Origin: Gari tellinella
Taxonomy: Eukaryota > Mollusca > Bivalvia > Cardiida > Psammobiidae
Assembly: GCA_922989275.2 (NCBI GenBank)
Contig: OV277858.1
Span: 4,092,001 to 4,156,000 of the forward strand
Reading direction: 5' to 3'
DNA length: 64,000 nt
Under the pieces are notes generated by a model. It was not told the origin of the DNA. It worked only from the letters and a program-made list of their open reading frames with translations, and did not search any database. Positions 33,058-42,662 of this stretch are shown piece by piece (the first letter of the stretch is position 1; every line of letters begins with the position of its first letter). A program made the translations under genes and the position numbers.

Positions 33058-35476
33058 CTGTTTGCAAATATTGGCTATTCGCCTGTAGTATAGCAAGGGT
33101 AACTCAGGTAAATACAGTTCTGCATAAATCAAAAATACCATGAAACCTGCCTAGAGCAGCACTAAAACTGTGTAGGGTGGGGTCAAGTGTGACCCTAAGG
33201 ATTTCATTTGAACACACGTTAGAGGGATCCACCAGGAGATACTACTGTAAAATATCAAAGCTTAGGGCATAGTAGTTTTGACAAGAAGATTGTTTAAAGT
33301 TTTTCGTATTTTTTAATAAATTTCAATAAGTAGTCCACTTTAAAGTTTCATTTTAATAATTTCTGTAGAGAAGCATCCAAGGAACACCGTGAGCAAGTTA
33401 GGTTTTCCCTCAAACTCTCGGTTTCAGAGGAGATGTCGCTTGAAGTAAATTTGAACGGACGGACAGACGGACGGGCGGACGACGGGCGATCACAACAGCT
33501 GACATTGAGCCTTCGGCTCAGGTGAGCTAAAATCAAGAATTGACTAATTTTTTGCAGAGACTAGGTGCGTCCGCCGCATCAGAGATCTTTTATTTATTAG
33601 TATGGATCCAAACCAATTGAATATACTTTTATTTACTGATCTGGATCCAAACTTATGTACGGAAAGTAGAAGAGGTTTTTTTTACTACTCTGGATCCACA
33701 CTAAAGGACAGATATAAAAATCATGATTTGACGAAATATTTGCACAGACGACATGCCTCCACATAATACATCTTTTATTTATTAACCCAAGCCAATTGAA
33801 TATACTTTTATTTACTGACTTGGATCCAAACTAATATATGGAAATTTGAAAAGGTTTTATTTACTTAGCTATTTCCACACTAATTGATATGAATAAAATC
33901 AAATTTTGACGAGTTATTAGCACATGTTTCATCATTAGAGACATTTAATTCATTGATCTGGATCCAAACCAAACTCATGTACATAAGGGAAAATGTAATA
34001 ATCTGGGTAAAAAATAACGGACAGAAAGAATTTCTTTTGACGAATCATTAATAGTGCTGATGATTCGTCCACATCAATGATTTATATTAGCTCTCTGTCC
34101 ATATCCACATCATATTTTTTTCATATATCAATCTGGATCCAAAGCAATTGATCGCCATATAAGTGATTTTCAATATATATAATATGGATCCAACCTAATG
34201 GACAGATGTTATTTCAAATTTGAAGAAATATTTGCACAGATGTCATAGTTTAAAGTTTCGATCCCAATTTACGGAACATACGAGGTTTATTTATTGATCA
34301 GGATAACAGACATAAATAGAAGAGTGAATTATATAATAATATGGGACCAACATAACCATGAGAGAAATAATTAAATATTTTTTTCCAACTGAATGATTTA
34401 CTGAATGGATTTTCTGCCTGATCTGCATCACACAAAGAACAGTAATGGAAGTATATTTCATATAGGGTAAATAAACCGATCAATATATATTGGGGGTAGC
34501 GAACATGTACGGGTGGCGAAACGTCCAGGGTAAAAACCCGCTAGGTAACGAAATGACAGGCGCGAACACAACAGGGTAGCGAAACGTCCAGTAACCATAC
34601 TGTACAACCTATAGTTATCACTCTCCGCAATTTGGGTTTAAACAAATCCATTTCTTTCACAGAAGCCTGTGGCGCTTATACACACCTTTAACGACTTGTG
34701 GTCTCTAGCTCTTAATCATTTCAGACATTTCTTATTGATGTCGAGTTTATATCAACACATAGGTTTGCCTTCGTGTAGCCTACAAATTACAATTTAGCGT
34801 TGTCGTTGTCAGCCATCTTGGGTACAGTGTAAACCGACAGTCTCGCAAAGATATTATCGGGGGATCATTCGGTTATATTGTAACGCGACTTGTATGTTTT
34901 AGACTTGATAGATATGCCTGGATACAATAATTCGATGGCATAAAGCAAAAATGTGCTATCTGCACTTTTTATCGTTTTGAGAAAATTGACTTTAAAGATT
35001 TCAATTGTTATATAAATTCAGAGAGAAGAGATTGCAAATGAATCTTTTGCAAGCATAAAGTTTATTGAAAGGTGTATACGTTGCATAATGAGAATAAATT
35101 ATATCAACATGTATATTGCCAAATATGGGCATTTTGCAAATAGCATCTTTTTGCTTTAAGTTCTTTACCAAGTGATAGGCGTTAAAAGGGGCTATGTGGC
35201 AGATAGCCCCTTTTTGCATCATAACAAAATGAACAGTTCTAAATACATGTAGTTTTGCTATTGTTTAATACACAAACACACATTTTAATAAAGAAAACTA
35301 ATATTTCTTTCAAATATTCATGGAGTAAATGCATTTAGCAAGGTAATTTGCTGAAAATTTACAAAAAGTCACACACGTCTTCTTCTGTGTCTCAATCTGA
35401 CTACTCAATGCCTGGCTCAAGTAGTTTAATTGCTTATAATGATGAAGGTAGTGGTTTGTTATATAAGTGAAATCAT

Positions 35477-35815
35477 TTGAATATGATTAGATTATCGCAC
35501 ATGGACACCAAGTCCTTCTTTTGCTTGCCGGCATTGTTAACATTTGATTGTACAGACCGGGATCGTATAAACACGTTCCTGTACAGACACATTTCACTTC
35601 TTTGCTTTTGCAGACCCGTCCTAGTAGCTTTCCTTGAGAAAACTTCTGAAAAGAGTTTTCTTCATAATCTTCATAAATATATTAAAAATGTTGTCTCGTC
35701 TCAATTCAATCCATTTTATGTCCAGTCAGTCGATCAATTAATTTTAGACAGAGGATTTTGTACTGGTCGCTACGGATTGCTAGAAATATTTCAAATAATA
35801 GACATCATTAAATAA
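35477..35815 (+). CDS. Small open frame in copy B, doubtful
   Basis: This is a 112-codon counterpart of the frame at 25504-25773, with a few substitutions and a longer C-terminus. There is no recognisable domain and no splice context. Kept only because the frame is shared by the two copies. Confidence 0.15.
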   Translation: MNMIRLSHMDTKSFFCLPALLTFDCTDRDRINTFLYRHISLLCFCRPVLVAFLEKTSEKSFLHNLHKYIKNVVSSQFNPFYVQSVDQLILDRGFCTGRYGLLEIFQIIDIIK

Positions 35816-36015
35816 TATACATATATAATATTACACAGTATGGAGTATGCCTTCTTGCCATAACTATGCTTGTATCTCACTGTTAAGGAACATGTACGTC
35901 TGTACTTCTTTTTGTAATTATGCTCTATGGCAGCATGAATTGAGTCACATCTCTGTATGACCACGTTAATAAACCTTATGCTCAATATTTTTAATGTTAT
36001 TGTTCTTTAACGTAG

Positions 36016-36019
36016 CATA
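36016..36019. other. Target-site duplication (CATA), left
   Basis: CATA directly precedes the left LTR and is repeated at 49266-49269 after the right LTR. The empty site in copy A (near 26036) has CATA once, confirming a 4-bp duplication. Confidence 0.9.
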
Positions 36020-36579
36020 TGTTACCAACCTCAAATGCGCAATACTTCTGGGTTGATGTTAGTTCTTTCTTAGTTGGGTGGGTTGCCTGAAATGTAAGGC
36101 GGGCACGCTAGAATGGGAAAATGGCCTGTGCAACAAGAAACATGCGACCTTCGTCAACAGTAGTTTATTACCAAGTGCCCTTGCCACGCAAGGAAAAGTT
36201 ATGAATAAATGATATAAATGAAATGACATGGAAAATGATGAATGGCAAAAGGTGGAAAAATACCTAAGCTACTTTCATATACAATAAATACCTGAAATGT
36301 AAGGCGGGCACGCTAGAATGGGAAAATGGCCTGTGCAACAAGAAACATGCGACCTTCGTCAACAGTAGTTTATTACCAAGTGCACAGGTGACTGCTAGGA
36401 ATTGTGGGATATGACGTAGCTTCCCGCCACCAAAGGTCAACTAGGGTTAGAGGTTAGGGTTAGCATCAAAACGAAAGTAACTCAATGAGGTGATGAAATA
36501 ATGAGATGAAATGACGGACAAAGATGGATAACTAAGCATATATATGAATAGATAAACAGGTAAATCTGACTCTGTGACA
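36020..36579 (-). repeat. 3' LTR (left), 560 bp
   Basis: It starts TGTTACCAACCTC and ends GACTCTGTGACA on the plus strand. On the element strand this is TGTCACAG...GGTAACA, so it has the usual TG...CA ends. It contains a 93-bp internal direct duplication (36086-36178 and 36291-36383) and a telomere-like patch 'tagggttagaggttaggg' near 36445. Confidence 0.95.
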
Positions 36580-36593
36580 TTCTCCCCCTCTTC
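36580..36593 (-). promoter_or_regulatory. Polypurine tract
   Basis: On the element strand it reads GAAGAGGGGGAGAA immediately upstream of the 3' LTR, the position of the plus-strand primer in reverse transcription. Confidence 0.85.
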
Positions 36594-37468
36594 GGGAAAT
36601 GTCGCCCCGACATTTAAACAAATACAAACTGAACTTAGCCAATAATCCTCCTGTCGACAAAGTTTGACAATAGTTTCTGTTAAGAAAACTACAGAATAAA
36701 TTGAGTGTAAATAATTACATAACTAGCACAAAACTTATGCACATACTCAATATTTGTCTACTGGGAACATTATACTATCCTATGTACTGTGAACTATCTT
36801 CCAATAAAGCAATTATCATGTAAGTCTTATCTACTACCTGTTACATTTCCCTTTCAGAAAAAATGTAAAGAAGACACCATATATATGCAAGTGTACACCT
36901 ATCCATAATGTTTACAAAAAATTTGCTTTCACAGAATATTTCTCAATACTCTACAAGAGTTAAAATTCAATGCATTACTGCAATGTTGAGTTATAAGAAC
37001 TCTAGGCATGATGAATGTTAAAACATTCACAACATTAATTCATATGCATTCCACATGGAATTAAGTAAGATACAATCACTATTACTAAATGACAGTTATG
37101 ACTACATTTAGCTCAATTAATGAAATATCACCAGTATTTGGCTAACATCTAGCTTTCATACAGGCAGAAAGAGACAAATGAAAATCCTTACAGATGGCAC
37201 TAATTCTGTAAGGACATAACAAGCTCCTGCCTGAATAACAGAATTTCACTGTCTATAAAACAGTTAAATTGACTAGATAACAAATACTACAAAGATTGTA
37301 GCAGTATAACATAAGAAATCAAATGAGAGTTTCAAAATACTGACTCTTTAGGTTCTTATGCTTATCTATGTAAAAATTACATGTAAATTGAAACACTGGA
37401 CTGAATTCTACAGTAAACTGACTCAGTTTCTGAGTGAGAACAAATCTCACACATGCTTAAAACACTCT
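36594..37468. other. 3' untranslated part of the retrotransposon
   Basis: About 875 bp between the pol stop and the polypurine tract. No envelope-like or other open frame of useful length was found on either strand. Confidence 0.7.
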
Positions 37469-40400
37469 CTATGTGATCCATTCATTGGATTTCAACCATT
37501 TTGGTCTATTCTTTGCACGCTCTGGTCTGCTTGGTATATATGGCTCAGCCAAAGGGCTAAGTTCATGACGCCTGGCTGGTATAACATAGTTAACTGAACG
37601 CTTGCCCTTTGTCGAGTGTGTAGTCGGGGAACTCTGTGTCAAGGGCTTCACAGGGATACCAGAGGGCACAGGAGGAGTGTCTGTCATAGACGGAGTCTCT
37701 AAAGACAAAGATAGAGAAGAATCTGCAGGGGACAGTTCTGCAGAGGGAATGGAAACTGCTTGTCCATCTGAATGTAGATTTTCTGAAGACTCTGTAGGTG
37801 AATGATCAGACTGATCCAAAAAGGACTGTGAAGGGTCAAGTATAGATCTATCCTTCGCAGATTTCTCTGCTGAAGGCTTAAGAGGAAGAGACATAAATGG
37901 CAACAGGTGGTTCCTATGTAGGGTCTTAACCCCACCCCTGCCATGCTCTTTCTTCACCCTGAACACAGGAATGTCTAGATGAGGCTGGTCAATCACAATA
38001 TAGATATCTCTATCCCACTTATCCGCAAGCTTATGCTTTCCTCTAATCCCAACATTACGGATGAGAACCCTGTCGCTCGGCTCCAACTTAACGCTTCGCA
38101 CTCTAAGGTCATAGCGCCTCTTGTGACGTTTCGACTGTTTCCTTGCCTCTCTGGATGCCACTTTATATGCATAGTCAAGACGACTCTTAAGACCAGTCAC
38201 ATAATTGGAATGACTTTTATGCTTGATGGTGTCCGGCTCAATCCCAAGAAAAGCGTCTACTGCTAAACGGGGGTGCCTACCAAACATAAGGAAGTGGGGA
38301 GTGAGTCCGGTACTCTCATGTCGAGTTGAATTGTATGCATGGACCAAGGCAGGTACATGGGCCTTCCAATTGGATTTCTTGCATTCCTCTAATGTACCAA
38401 GCATGTTCAACAGGGTCTGGTTGAAACGCTCGGGCATGCCATTTCCTTCTGGATGGTACGGTGTTGTTCTGGACTTGTCAATGCTGGCAATAGTGCAAAG
38501 CTCCTTAATGACAGCACCTACAAAATTACGTCCTTGGTCACTATGGAGCCTACAGGGAAATCCATAGCGACAGAAGAAATTCTCAAAAAGAACTTTGGCT
38601 GTTGTATGGGCTGTCTGGTTCCTGGTGGGTATAGCCTGGGCAAACCGGGTAAAATGGTCGGTAATTACTAGGACATTCTCAAAACCGCCAGATGACATCT
38701 CCAAAGATAAATAGTCCATACAAACAAACTGTAAGGGATAAGAAGACTGAACCGAAACAAGACTAGCTGCAGGTCGAACCTTGGTCTTTCTTCGGATGCA
38801 ACGAGGACAATTTCTGACCTTTCTTTCTACAAAATAGTCCATCTGTGGCCAAAAGAACCGAGACTTCAAAAGAGCCATGGTCCTATCTCTACCCTGATGC
38901 CCAGCTTCATCATGGAAGCCAGTAAACACTATATCGAAGTATGGCTCTGGCAAGATAAGCTGAGTTACAGGTTGACCACTACATGTTCCCTTTCTATACA
39001 AGATAGAATTAGACAGGTACAAGTTACCCCACTCTCTCAAATAGCGGCGAACTGCTTCTGGTTCCTTAGCAGCTTGTCTGCTAGTGGGCTTATGTCCGGC
39101 ACGGACAATCTGAATGACTCTGGATATAGTAAGGTCTGAGGCCTGCTCCTGCTCCCAGTTGATGCCGCTGCAGTCGACTCCAAAATCATCTGTTTCCTTT
39201 AACAGGGATACATCCTGTACAATACAAACACAACCGATCGCTGGTGAGTTCTCAATGCCAACAAGATGGACATCCATCAGGGCTTTTATTACCTCAGGGA
39301 AAAGAACTGTTTCCTGTGAACCTGTGGCATCTCTGGCCTGCTTAATAGCTGGCAGACGTGACAGAGTATCAGCGTCGATATTCTGCTTCCCAGAACGGTA
39401 CTGAATACTGAAATTGTAATTGGAAAGAGCTGCCAACCATCGATGGGACGTCGCATCGAGCTTAGCCGAAGTCTGCACATAAGTCAGAGGATTATTATCA
39501 GTTATGACCTTAAAACTGTTTCCGTAGAGATAGTCATGAAACTTGTCACTTACGGCCCATTTAAGGGAAAGGAACTCTAACTTATGTGCAGGGTAGTTTC
39601 GCTCATTGGGGCGAAGACCACGACTAGCATAAGCTACTACCTTTGAGGCTCCATCATGGTTTTGGTAGAGAACAGCACCAAGCCCAGAAGAACTGGCATC
39701 GGTATGAATGACGAAAGGCTTACTATAATCAGCGTAAGCTAAGACAGGTGGAGAAGTGAGCTTATCAATTAGAGTATTGAAAGCCTGCTGTTGACTGTCA
39801 CTCCAGAGCCAAGGAGTTGAAGCCTTACCAGATTTACCCTTATTGGTCGGATGTCCAACTAGAAGATCATTAAGGGGCTTGGAAATCTGTGAGAAACCTG
39901 GAACAAAGCGTCTATAATACCCAGTGAAACCTAAGAAACTTCTCAGCTCACTTATAGAAGAAGGAACTGGCCATTCTCTCAACGCCTGGATCTTATCAGG
40001 ATCAGTTTCAATCCCACGACTACTGACAAGATGCCCAAGATATTTCACCTGCTGCTGGAAAAATTCACACTTGGACCCCTTGAGTTTCAACCGCGCTTGC
40101 TCAAGCTTCTCGAAAACACTCTCCAGCCGCTTGAAGTGCTCCTTTAGGGTGTCGCTGAAAATGATAATGTCGTCCAAGTAAATCAGACATTCCTTAAGGT
40201 GCAGCTCACCCATACTGCGCTCCATCAAGCGCTGGAACGTTCCGACGGCGTTGGTAAGCCCAAATGGCATGCGGTTGCACTCGTAAAATCCAAGCGGACC
40301 AACCGAGAAAGCAGTCTTAGACTTGTCAGATTCTTTCATAGGTACCTGCCAATACCCAGATCTTAAATCAAGTTTTGTGAAATATCTTGATCCCGACAAG

Positions 40401-40603
40401 CAATCGATTGTTTCCTCAATCCTGGGCAGGGAATAGGCGTCTTTAATGGTACGGTTATTCAGCCGGCGAAAATCAATGCAGAATCTCAAAGATCGGTCCT
40501 GTTTCCGCACCAGTACTACATTCGACGAGAAGGGGCTGTGAGATTCCCTTATAGCACCCGCGTCCAACATCTCCTTCAAGTGTTCCCGAACTTCTTCGAA
40601 CAT
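37469..40603 (-). CDS. pol: Gypsy pol polyprotein: reverse transcriptase, RNase H, integrase
   Basis: 1044 codons from the first ATG of the frame. The RT fingers and palm run over residues ~1-230, with the catalytic YLDD at 142-145. RNase H begins near 295 (HTDAS, Asp302). The integrase zinc finger is H564, H569, C599, C602; the core triad D630, D689, E725 gives the D,D35E spacing. A GPY/F-like module covers ~857-902 (KLADKWDRDIYIV). The last ~140 residues are low-complexity and Ser/Pro-rich. No chromodomain. The frame is free of stops. Its true N-terminus lies upstream in the protease frame, shifted by one base near 40603, so the annotated ATG is probably internal to the natural polyprotein. 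It would copy the element RNA and integrate the DNA. Confidence 0.95.
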   Translation of the reverse strand: MFEEVREHLKEMLDAGAIRESHSPFSSNVVLVRKQDRSLRFCIDFRRLNNRTIKDAYSLPRIEETIDCLSGSRYFTKLDLRSGYWQVPMKESDKSKTAFSVGPLGFYECNRMPFGLTNAVGTFQRLMERSMGELHLKECLIYLDDIIIFSDTLKEHFKRLESVFEKLEQARLKLKGSKCEFFQQQVKYLGHLVSSRGIETDPDKIQALREWPVPSSISELRSFLGFTGYYRRFVPGFSQISKPLNDLLVGHPTNKGKSGKASTPWLWSDSQQQAFNTLIDKLTSPPVLAYADYSKPFVIHTDASSSGLGAVLYQNHDGASKVVAYASRGLRPNERNYPAHKLEFLSLKWAVSDKFHDYLYGNSFKVITDNNPLTYVQTSAKLDATSHRWLAALSNYNFSIQYRSGKQNIDADTLSRLPAIKQARDATGSQETVLFPEVIKALMDVHLVGIENSPAIGCVCIVQDVSLLKETDDFGVDCSGINWEQEQASDLTISRVIQIVRAGHKPTSRQAAKEPEAVRRYLREWGNLYLSNSILYRKGTCSGQPVTQLILPEPYFDIVFTGFHDEAGHQGRDRTMALLKSRFFWPQMDYFVERKVRNCPRCIRRKTKVRPAASLVSVQSSYPLQFVCMDYLSLEMSSGGFENVLVITDHFTRFAQAIPTRNQTAHTTAKVLFENFFCRYGFPCRLHSDQGRNFVGAVIKELCTIASIDKSRTTPYHPEGNGMPERFNQTLLNMLGTLEECKKSNWKAHVPALVHAYNSTRHESTGLTPHFLMFGRHPRLAVDAFLGIEPDTIKHKSHSNYVTGLKSRLDYAYKVASREARKQSKRHKRRYDLRVRSVKLEPSDRVLIRNVGIRGKHKLADKWDRDIYIVIDQPHLDIPVFRVKKEHGRGGVKTLHRNHLLPFMSLPLKPSAEKSAKDRSILDPSQSFLDQSDHSPTESSENLHSDGQAVSIPSAELSPADSSLSLSLETPSMTDTPPVPSGIPVKPLTQSSPTTHSTKGKRSVNYVIPARRHELSPLAEPYIPSRPERAKNRPKWLKSNEWIT

Positions 40604-41550
40604 GCCAGGGGTATTCTACGATAAGGTTCCTTAAAAGGGACTGGCTCCGACAACTCAATCTCATGTTCAACCAACGGAGTACACCCAAGATCAGTGATAC
40701 CAGTTGAAAAGATATGTTTCCATTTTTCAAGGAAAGAAATGGCTTCAGAATGCTCCTGTCCGAATAAAGAATCAGTAGAGACTGAAACACCAAGCTCTTT
40801 CAAAGACTTGTCAGAGTTATCAACCTTCGGATCTGCATGCTCAAATGGGTCAACCCTTTTAACAACATCAACATCATGAAGATGACACAAGAGGCTCCTA
40901 GGTGAAATGGTGATAGGTCGAGCAGACAAATTGCAAACCCGAACAGGAATTTTGGAAAAACTCCGGTCAGGGTTTACCTCAACTAACCGTGGACAGATAT
41001 TCAAGTAATGACTTGAATCCATGGTTTCTGTAACGCCCAATTTCAGACCATCTGTACTCCTTACTCTACCCTGGACGGTACGAGTCTCATGAGGTTGCAA
41101 GACAATTGCCCTATAACAAACAGCCTTCACAGGAATAACATGTGAATGAGGTAAAGCAGAAAATGCTTCACTGAAAGCAGAAGAAATAGTCTCTGTTGTA
41201 TTTGCCTTGAACTGCTGGAGAACGTTGGTACCTATAAGGAGAGGCACTGTTGCCGAATACTTAGTATCGGGAACAATAAGGGTAGGGACGGAAACGGGTG
41301 AAAGATCAGAGGAAGGGATACTAATATCAAGAATGATATAGCCAAGATAGTGAACAGAACTGATATCCAGTTTAAAGTCAGAAAGACTGAGTAGATCTGG
41401 CTTTGGAGTAAGGGAGTTATAAAAGGATTCACTCAAAAGCGTGACCATGGATCCAGAATCTAGAAGGGCAGCGCATTCCTGATTGTTGACCAATACCTTG
41501 CTCTCTGCTGCTTTGCCAATGAGAGGAAGAAGCTTAGGGTCTTTTCTCAA
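40576..41550 (-). CDS. Gypsy protease region and RT N-terminal lead
   Basis: 324 codons. The aspartic protease active site is ALLDSGSMVTLL (Asp31-Ser-Gly). The C-terminal part (HEIELSEPVPFKEPYRRIP) is the usual lead-in to the Gypsy reverse transcriptase, then the frame runs off into a stop at 40576. The expected continuation (MFEEVREHLK) is in the pol frame one base away. No classical -1 slippery heptamer is evident to me at the overlap, so either a one-base deletion or an unusual programmed frameshift is possible. The frame begins 12 bp after the gag stop in a different phase. Confidence 0.85.
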   Translation of the reverse strand: MRKDPKLLPLIGKAAESKVLVNNQECAALLDSGSMVTLLSESFYNSLTPKPDLLSLSDFKLDISSVHYLGYIILDISIPSSDLSPVSVPTLIVPDTKYSATVPLLIGTNVLQQFKANTTETISSAFSEAFSALPHSHVIPVKAVCYRAIVLQPHETRTVQGRVRSTDGLKLGVTETMDSSHYLNICPRLVEVNPDRSFSKIPVRVCNLSARPITISPRSLLCHLHDVDVVKRVDPFEHADPKVDNSDKSLKELGVSVSTDSLFGQEHSEAISFLEKWKHIFSTGITDLGCTPLVEHEIELSEPVPFKEPYRRIPLACSKKFGNT

Positions 41551-41561
41551 ATTAGGATCCC

Positions 41562-42662
41562 CTACTGACCCTTCGGAGGAGGTCCTTGCTTGTTTAAATC
41601 TGTCTTCTCTTTTGTCTGGTTATCCTGCTTCTTTTCCCAGTTCCTGTTATCACCCCATCTTCTGTTCTGTCCATCCCTGTTATCTTTACCTCTTTTCCAA
41701 TCTTTCTCTTTCTTGAGGGATTTAATGTCTCTGTCCATGGCATCCATACGGTTATTTACCCTACTTACCTGCTCAGAAAGCTCCTGCATCTGCTTGAGCA
41801 TCCGGTTTTCAATGGATGTCATGAAAGCAGAAACTTCTTCTTTGGGAACTGTCTCTTCCTTGGTCTCTTTTCTGTCTTTCTTATCAGGTTCTGCTGGTGT
41901 GGTGTCCTTATATACTTCCTTATCTGTAGATTTGCTCCGTTCCAAGTCCTGCTCAATCTTTCTCAGCTCTACTCTTAATGTGTTGAAGTCTCGAATGCTC
42001 TCGAACTTATAACGGGAAACATTCTTTAACATCTCATTCCGTAGCCCTGACCACATCCTACTTCTCAACATCTCGTTCTTAGTAAACGGATCCAATCCTA
42101 TGCCAGGACGACGTAGAAGTTGCTCCAGCCTAAGACTATATTCTGCTACGGTCTCTTTCTCTCCTTGAACAGCAGTATAAAACTGCTCTTTGAGCTTCTC
42201 ACTGGATGCTACATTCCCATATAATCCTTCCAACTCTGACATGATGTCTGTAAGAGTTGCAAATTCTCCTAAGTGCAACAGCACTGTCCTGGGATTTCCC
42301 TTTAAACTTCTCCTAATGGCTTCCAAAATGCTGTGATCTGTATATTGCCTACCCCTCAATAAACAATTTACCTCATACTTCCAAATGTCGAAGTCATCTC
42401 CTGTAGTCTGACCTGAAAATTCTGACAATTTGGGCGTCCTAGGATTTAATCCTGTATGACTTGATCTATCATGGCCAGAGGTCTGATTTAAGGAATTAAA
42501 CAAGGGAGGCTGATGTCTAACAAAAGTAGTGTTCTGAGGTGCTGGAGTTGAATGAACAACAGGTGGAGCGGTCCGGTTTAACCCATCAAAGTTTGGCCTA
42601 GGGGCTATGTTCGGGCCTGCTTGCCTTACATAGCCCGGGGCATAAGTCGAAAAATACTTCAT
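41562..42662 (-). CDS. gag: Gypsy gag (capsid) protein
   Basis: An open frame of 373 codons is present if a GTG at 42683 is counted. The first ATG is at 42660-42662, giving 366 residues. An N-terminal Pro/Asn-rich segment precedes a capsid-like helical domain (FSGQTTGDDFDIWKYEVNCL through LRVELRKIEQDLE), similar to Retrotrans_gag/PNMA-type capsids. The tail is highly charged (KKEKDWKRGKDNRDGQNRRW) and has no CCHC zinc knuckle, so RNA binding may rely on basic residues. The first nine codons lie inside the inverted repeat that starts at 42633, and an in-frame TAA is just upstream. Confidence 0.85.
   Translation of the reverse strand: MKYFSTYAPGYVRQAGPNIAPRPNFDGLNRTAPPVVHSTPAPQNTTFVRHQPPLFNSLNQTSGHDRSSHTGLNPRTPKLSEFSGQTTGDDFDIWKYEVNCLLRGRQYTDHSILEAIRRSLKGNPRTVLLHLGEFATLTDIMSELEGLYGNVASSEKLKEQFYTAVQGEKETVAEYSLRLEQLLRRPGIGLDPFTKNEMLRSRMWSGLRNEMLKNVSRYKFESIRDFNTLRVELRKIEQDLERSKSTDKEVYKDTTPAEPDKKDRKETKEETVPKEEVSAFMTSIENRMLKQMQELSEQVSRVNNRMDAMDRDIKSLKKEKDWKRGKDNRDGQNRRWGDNRNWEKKQDNQTKEKTDLNKQGPPPKGQ

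Larger units (their letters stand above)
33055..36019. repeat. Segmental duplication, copy B, left part
   Basis: This is colinear with copy A from 23289 to about 26031. It includes the hairpin tail (near 33500-33531), the 'ctggatccaaac' repeats, about 208 bp absent from copy A (34875-35082) and the small open frame at 35477-35815. Homology stops at 36019, where the retrotransposon LTR begins, and resumes at 49270. Confidence 0.9.

Noticed and set aside
36440..36465. Telomeric repeat in the LTR ('tagggttagaggttaggg')
   Set aside because: Only two to three imperfect units and identical in both LTRs, so it is LTR sequence and not an interstitial telomere.
41590..42012. Plus-strand 140-codon frame
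   Set aside because: It is the antisense shadow of the gag coding sequence.
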